From Bacillota bacterium (lineage in GTDB: Bacteria; Bacillota; Clostridia; Lachnospirales; Lachnospiraceae), in contig JAEWCQ010000042.1 of NCBI GenBank assembly GCA_023390555.1, forward strand, positions 1-64,000: a stretch of 64,000 nt of DNA, written 5' to 3'. The stretch's first letter is position 1. Each line of letters opens with the position of its first letter. Under the pieces are notes generated by a model. The model searched no databases. It was given only the letters and a program-made list of their open reading frames with translations, and was not told the DNA's origin. This document shows positions 60,660 through 64,000 of the stretch, piece after piece. The position numbers and the translations under genes were made by a program.

Positions 60660-60743
60660 TCTTTTCCCCTCTTTCTGCTTGCTTTTTGAAAGCAATTTCT
60701 TTCTGGGTAGTATATGGAAATCATTTATTTTTATACAAAACTA

Positions 60744-60781
60744 AAGGGAGCCCGTTACCGGCTATGTAACGGACTCTCAGG
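60744..60781 (-). terminator. Hairpin downstream of the condensation-fold gene
   Basis: On the minus strand GAGTCCGTTAC pairs with GTAACGGGCTC, followed by CCTTTAGTTTT. Terminator-like, about 80 bases after the stop. Confidence 0.5.
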
Positions 60782-60859
60782 GGAGATTATGAAAAAATTT
60801 TGTAATCACTGTTTTCAAGTGATATATACAGTATAGAAATTAAATGTGTCTGCTTTTTG

Positions 60860-62182
60860 TTATTTATTTGAAGATTGTGTGAAATTTTCATCTTCAATAT
60901 CTTCTCTGACCGCAGCTACGATCTGTTTAAAATATTCTTCTCCGTTAAAATCGCCTTTGTTATAGTGCAGTGTCATACCAAGCTTTCCATCCAATGTGAC
61001 GATGCCAAACAAACGGATTCCGTAGGGTACTACCGGCGCAACAAACAGCAGATTCTCCATGCGATAGAGATCCTTTTCTTTCCCCAGATTGATCCGTGTA
61101 AGATTGGAAATACTCAGTTCTTTCCGGCTTTCGTCATATCCCATCAGATGTGCCAGCTTTTTTGACGGTTCGGAATCATAACCGGTATAAATCTGCATAC
61201 AGGCACTATCCAGAAATGTTTTTTCTATCATGTCCAGAAAATAAAGGGAAAAATACTTCCCCCGTTCCTCTCTTCGTTGTTTGTGATAAGCTGCATCGAT
61301 CTGCCATGTATTTTCCTTAAATCCACATTCACTCACATACATGGTCTCAAACGCCTGTCCGGACGCAAAATTGCCCATTCCCTTGTTGTTCTCATTCCTT
61401 ACATCCACCGCATAGCCGATCTCCGTCCAGTCCCCTTCGTATGCTTTCAAAATAGCCGCCGTCAGATAGCTGTTGACCGTAACGCCGTATGCTTTACACT
61501 GTGCCACAATTTTCGCAGTGTCTTCTCTGGAAAAAACGATATCTTCAATCTCTGTTTCGCGGCTTTTCCAATAGGTTTCAAACATTTCCCGGTAATCTGC
61601 CTCTTTAAAAATCTGCTTTACCTTTTCCCACTGGCGGTTTAAATGTGCAAGATGTCTGCGTTTCCTCCAGGATGGACGGCTCCTTTGTGGAAAATCCTCC
61701 CGCTCTAAAATGAAAAGTTCTTTATATTCCAGAGTTTCCCCATTCATTGCTTTCATGATATCTTCCAAAAGCACCAACATGGATTTTCCGTCTCCTGCAA
61801 GATGATGCGCCATGAAAAAAAACTGAACTCCATTGGATGACGGAATCAAAAAATAACGAATGAGTTCCCCCCGTATTAAATCATAGGGAATCCGCTCCTG
61901 CTCTTTTATGATCCGCTTCCAATCTGTTCCTTCCGGCAGAACGGTAAACTGATATTGCGGCTTCTCCATTTTTTCATAACGGACTTCTCCTGTCTCATCC
62001 ATGATGAGCCTGCTCATCAATGTTTCATTTGCACATGCCGCCTGATAAACCGCCTGCTTCACTCTCTCGGACAGTGTTTCGGATTCCTGCACCTTTCCGC
62101 AGATATCTGCTTTCATAAGAATGACAGCACCCGGTGTGAATAGCTGTGTCCGTTCCGTGTTCATGGTTTTTCTCTGTTTCAT
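60860..62182 (-). CDS. Condensation/alcohol-acetyltransferase-fold protein
   Basis: 440-residue CoA-dependent acyltransferase-like protein. The catalytic motif is HHLAGDG at about residue 128, which matches HHxxxDG of condensation domains, alcohol O-acetyltransferases and PapA-type enzymes. No carrier domain, NRPS or PKS gene is near, so it is a stand-alone acyltransferase with unknown acceptor. The start at 62182 follows GGGGAGGAC. It reads away from thiC in the same direction, 130 bases downstream of it, without a clear terminator between. Confidence 0.75.
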   Translation of the reverse strand: MKQRKTMNTERTQLFTPGAVILMKADICGKVQESETLSERVKQAVYQAACANETLMSRLIMDETGEVRYEKMEKPQYQFTVLPEGTDWKRIIKEQERIPYDLIRGELIRYFLIPSSNGVQFFFMAHHLAGDGKSMLVLLEDIMKAMNGETLEYKELFILEREDFPQRSRPSWRKRRHLAHLNRQWEKVKQIFKEADYREMFETYWKSRETEIEDIVFSREDTAKIVAQCKAYGVTVNSYLTAAILKAYEGDWTEIGYAVDVRNENNKGMGNFASGQAFETMYVSECGFKENTWQIDAAYHKQRREERGKYFSLYFLDMIEKTFLDSACMQIYTGYDSEPSKKLAHLMGYDESRKELSISNLTRINLGKEKDLYRMENLLFVAPVVPYGIRLFGIVTLDGKLGMTLHYNKGDFNGEEYFKQIVAAVREDIEDENFTQSSNK

Positions 62183-62315
62183 TTCCAGTCCTCCCCAGAT
62201 ATGGCTTATCGAAACGCAAACTGCAGCACCTGCTTTCCTACCGTCAGGTGCTGCCGCTTTTGTACCTATACCCATGATAGCACATATCCGAAAAAGAACA
62301 ATGTCATTTTATTGC

Positions 62316-63620
62316 TTAAAGTATATCAATATGCTCTCCGTTCAATGCCTTATTCATGCTTCGCACAGCACAGAATTTTCCACACATGGAGCAGGTATCC
62401 TCATGCTCCGGTTTCCGATCCTCACGGATTGCTCTGGCTGTCTGCGGATCAATGGCACAATCCCATTGTGCTTCCCAGTCAAGAACTCTTCTGGCATCTG
62501 CCATCTTATTATCAATGTCCATGGCGTTACGGACGCCCTTTGCGATATCGGCTGCATGTGCTGCTATCCGGGAGGCAATGATTCCCTGCTTTACATCCTC
62601 AATATTGGGAAGGGCCAGATGCTCTGCCGGTGTCACATAACACAGAAATGCCGCTCCGCTCGCTGCCGCAATTGCTCCTCCGATTGCAGACGTGATATGA
62701 TCGTAGCCAGGTGCGATATCTGTCACCAGCGGTCCCAATACATAAAACGGTGCACCCTGGCAGATCGTCTGCTGCAATTTCATATTAGCGGCAATCTGAT
62801 CCAATGGCATATGTCCCGGACCCTCGACCATAACCTGAACATCCTTGTCCCATGCACGTTTGGTCAGTTCTCCAAGACGGACCAGTTCCTCGATCTGGCA
62901 TACGTCGGACGCATCCGCAAGGCATCCCGGCCTGCAGGCATCCCCGAGAGAAATTGTCACATCATATTCCCGGCAGATATCCAGTATTTCGTCAAAATAT
63001 TCGTAAAATGGATTCTCCTGGCCGGTCATCGTCATCCATGCAAAAATCAGCGAGCCTCCGCGGGATACGATATTCATTTTCCGTTTATGTTTTTTAATTT
63101 GTTCAATGGTCTTTCTGGTAAGTCCGCAGTGCAATGTTACGAAATCGACGCCGTCTCTGGCATGCAGTCTGACTACCTCAATAAAGTCTCTTGCGGTCAG
63201 CGTGTCAAGATCTCTCTGATAATGAATGACCGAATCATATACCGGAACCGTTCCAATCATGACCGGACACTCCGATGTCAGTTTCCGGCGAAATTCCGTG
63301 GTATCTCCGTGTGATGACAGATCCATAATCGCATCTGCTCCCATGTTCACGGCTGCCATAACCTTTTCCATTTCAACCTCATAATCTTTGCAGTCTCTTG
63401 AAATGCCAAGATTTACGTTGATCTTTGTTCTCAACATGGAACCTACACCCTGCGGCTCCAGACATTTGTGATTTTTATTTGCACAGATTGCCACTTTCCC
63501 GGAAGCTACAAGCGGCAGTAGCTCCTCTGCCGTCATATTCTCCTTCTCAGCTACTTTTTTTAATTCCTCTGTTACAATTCCCTTTCTTGCTGCTTCCATC
63601 TGTGTTGCATACTCTCTCAT
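62316..63620 (-). CDS. thiC: Phosphomethylpyrimidine synthase ThiC
   Basis: 434-residue radical SAM-type enzyme that converts aminoimidazole ribotide into the HMP-phosphate part of thiamine. Recognisable blocks are the CANKNHKCLEPQGVG, INVNLGIS and GADAIMDLSSHGD segments, VSRGGSLIFAWM, MVEGPGHMP and the C-terminal cluster CSMCGKFC. It is the shorter form lacking the long N-terminal extension. The start at 63620 gives a spacing of eight from GAAAGGA; the ATG three codons earlier is too close. It is controlled by a TPP riboswitch. Confidence 0.96.
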   Translation of the reverse strand: MREYATQMEAARKGIVTEELKKVAEKENMTAEELLPLVASGKVAICANKNHKCLEPQGVGSMLRTKINVNLGISRDCKDYEVEMEKVMAAVNMGADAIMDLSSHGDTTEFRRKLTSECPVMIGTVPVYDSVIHYQRDLDTLTARDFIEVVRLHARDGVDFVTLHCGLTRKTIEQIKKHKRKMNIVSRGGSLIFAWMTMTGQENPFYEYFDEILDICREYDVTISLGDACRPGCLADASDVCQIEELVRLGELTKRAWDKDVQVMVEGPGHMPLDQIAANMKLQQTICQGAPFYVLGPLVTDIAPGYDHITSAIGGAIAAASGAAFLCYVTPAEHLALPNIEDVKQGIIASRIAAHAADIAKGVRNAMDIDNKMADARRVLDWEAQWDCAIDPQTARAIREDRKPEHEDTCSMCGKFCAVRSMNKALNGEHIDIL

Positions 63621-63668
63621 TTTTGTCATCCTTTCTTTTCCAGGACTTTTACCACACGTATTTTCCAC

Positions 63669-63712
63669 GAAAAAAGCTGCATACATACCAAAATCAGTAT
63701 ATATGCAGCTGC
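63669..63712 (-). terminator. Terminator of the TPP riboswitch
   Basis: On the minus strand AGCTGCATATATAC pairs with GTATGTATGCAGCT, followed by six T, between the aptamer and thiC. Confidence 0.88.
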
Positions 63713-63726
63713 TATTCCTTCATACA

Positions 63727-63812
63727 TATCCCTACGTTGGCATTATCCAAATCAGGTTACGGGTCTAAGCAATACAGCTTACTCTCAGCCTGCTTACGCA
63801 AGCTCCCCTTAT
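63727..63812 (-). ncRNA. TPP (THI element) riboswitch
   Basis: Minus-strand core elements in order: AGGGGAGC, GGCTGAGAG, GACCCGTAACCTGATTTGGA, TAATGCCAACGTAGGGA. This is the textbook thiamine-pyrophosphate aptamer, followed by an intrinsic terminator, and it controls thiC. Confidence 0.97.
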
Positions 63813-63828
63813 TTTCTTTTCCTCTTTT

Positions 63829-63856
63829 ATTATACGGGTTTCCTTTCATACGTCAA
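63829..63856 (-). promoter_or_regulatory. Promoter of the TPP riboswitch/thiC transcript
   Basis: TTGACG (63851-63856), 16-base spacer, TATAAT (63829-63834) on the minus strand, about 18 bases upstream of the aptamer. Confidence 0.7.
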
Positions 63857-63932
63857 TGTCTATTTCTAAAATTTTACCTTTGCATTTTATTCCTATCCCC
63901 CGGCTGCCCGTAATATTTTGCATAAACAAGTC

Positions 63933-63960
63933 TTGCAAATAAGTCGGATTATGATATACT
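63933..63960 (+). promoter_or_regulatory. Possible divergent promoter at the right edge
   Basis: TTGCAA (63933-63938), 16-base spacer, TATACT (63955-63960) on the plus strand. It would drive a gene beyond the window. Confidence 0.35.
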
Positions 63961-64000
63961 GAGTACACATTAACAGCTTTTTCCGTTTCGTTATTAAACG

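Noticed and set aside
1..64000. CRISPR arrays, IS elements, prophage, tRNA or rRNA genes
   Set aside because: No regular spaced repeats, no transposase or integrase motifs and no cloverleaf or rRNA sequence were seen on either strand.

Overview
The window looks like chromosomal DNA of a gut-type Clostridia bacterium, most likely a Lachnospiraceae (Blautia/Ruminococcus/Roseburia-like; genus not certain). The grounds are moderate-to-low GC, strong AGGAGG-type ribosome binding sites, Gram-positive lipoproteins, many ABC and PTS sugar systems, BceAB/BceRS-type peptide-stress modules, a TPP riboswitch on thiC and a yybP-ykoY riboswitch on a P-type ATPase. No rRNA, tRNA, IS element or CRISPR array was seen. 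Most genes lie on the minus strand.

Layout. 1-9.5 kb: a partial cation P-type ATPase behind a manganese-type riboswitch, an AI-2E family protein, a three-gene ABC-2 exporter behind a probable leader-peptide attenuator, an LTA-synthase-like sulfatase and a flippase-like membrane protein. 9.5-25 kb: a radical SAM enzyme, a zinc-dependent phospholipase C-like protein, a hydroxyacid dehydrogenase, a GPH transporter, a patatin, a Ser-rich protein, NfeD, a 7TM-GGDEF protein, a MarR-controlled heterodimeric ABC exporter and a LacI regulator. 25-31.5 kb: a starch/maltodextrin operon (MalF, MalG, MalE, cytoplasmic GH13, cell-anchored starch-binding protein) with no ATPase gene. 32-34 kb: a cassette of a probable contact-dependent toxin with a C-terminal Fic/Doc domain, a putative immunity gene and a second Doc-like gene, with an abrupt drop in GC inside the toxin gene. 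34-40.2 kb: a MacB-like ABC pair and a BceAB pair. The BceAB promoter carries a perfect TTACA-N4-TGTAA box, and a BceRS-like two-component system sits 18 kb away at 58-59.6 kb with no transporter next to it.

40.4-49.4 kb: the most interesting region. A lactose/cellobiose-family PTS, a GH1 phospho-glycosidase, an AlsE-like epimerase, an AlsI/RpiB-like isomerase and two unassigned proteins are controlled by a PRD activator that has its own copy of the same promoter/operator. AlsI and AlsE together are the D-allose-6-phosphate route to fructose-6-phosphate. The GH1 has lost the conserved subsite -1 histidine that touches sugar O3, and allose is the C3 epimer of glucose. I infer a beta-alloside utilisation operon. 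A degraded HPr gene precedes the activator.

49.6-56.2 kb: a second, LicT-type beta-glucoside operon (RAT antiterminator, LicT, EIIA, EIIBC, GH1) ending in an ene-reductase that could act on released aglycones. 56.4-64 kb: a Ser/Thr-rich protein, a lipoprotein, BceRS, small zinc-ribbon/DUF2085 genes, a condensation-fold acyltransferase-like protein and ThiC behind a TPP riboswitch.
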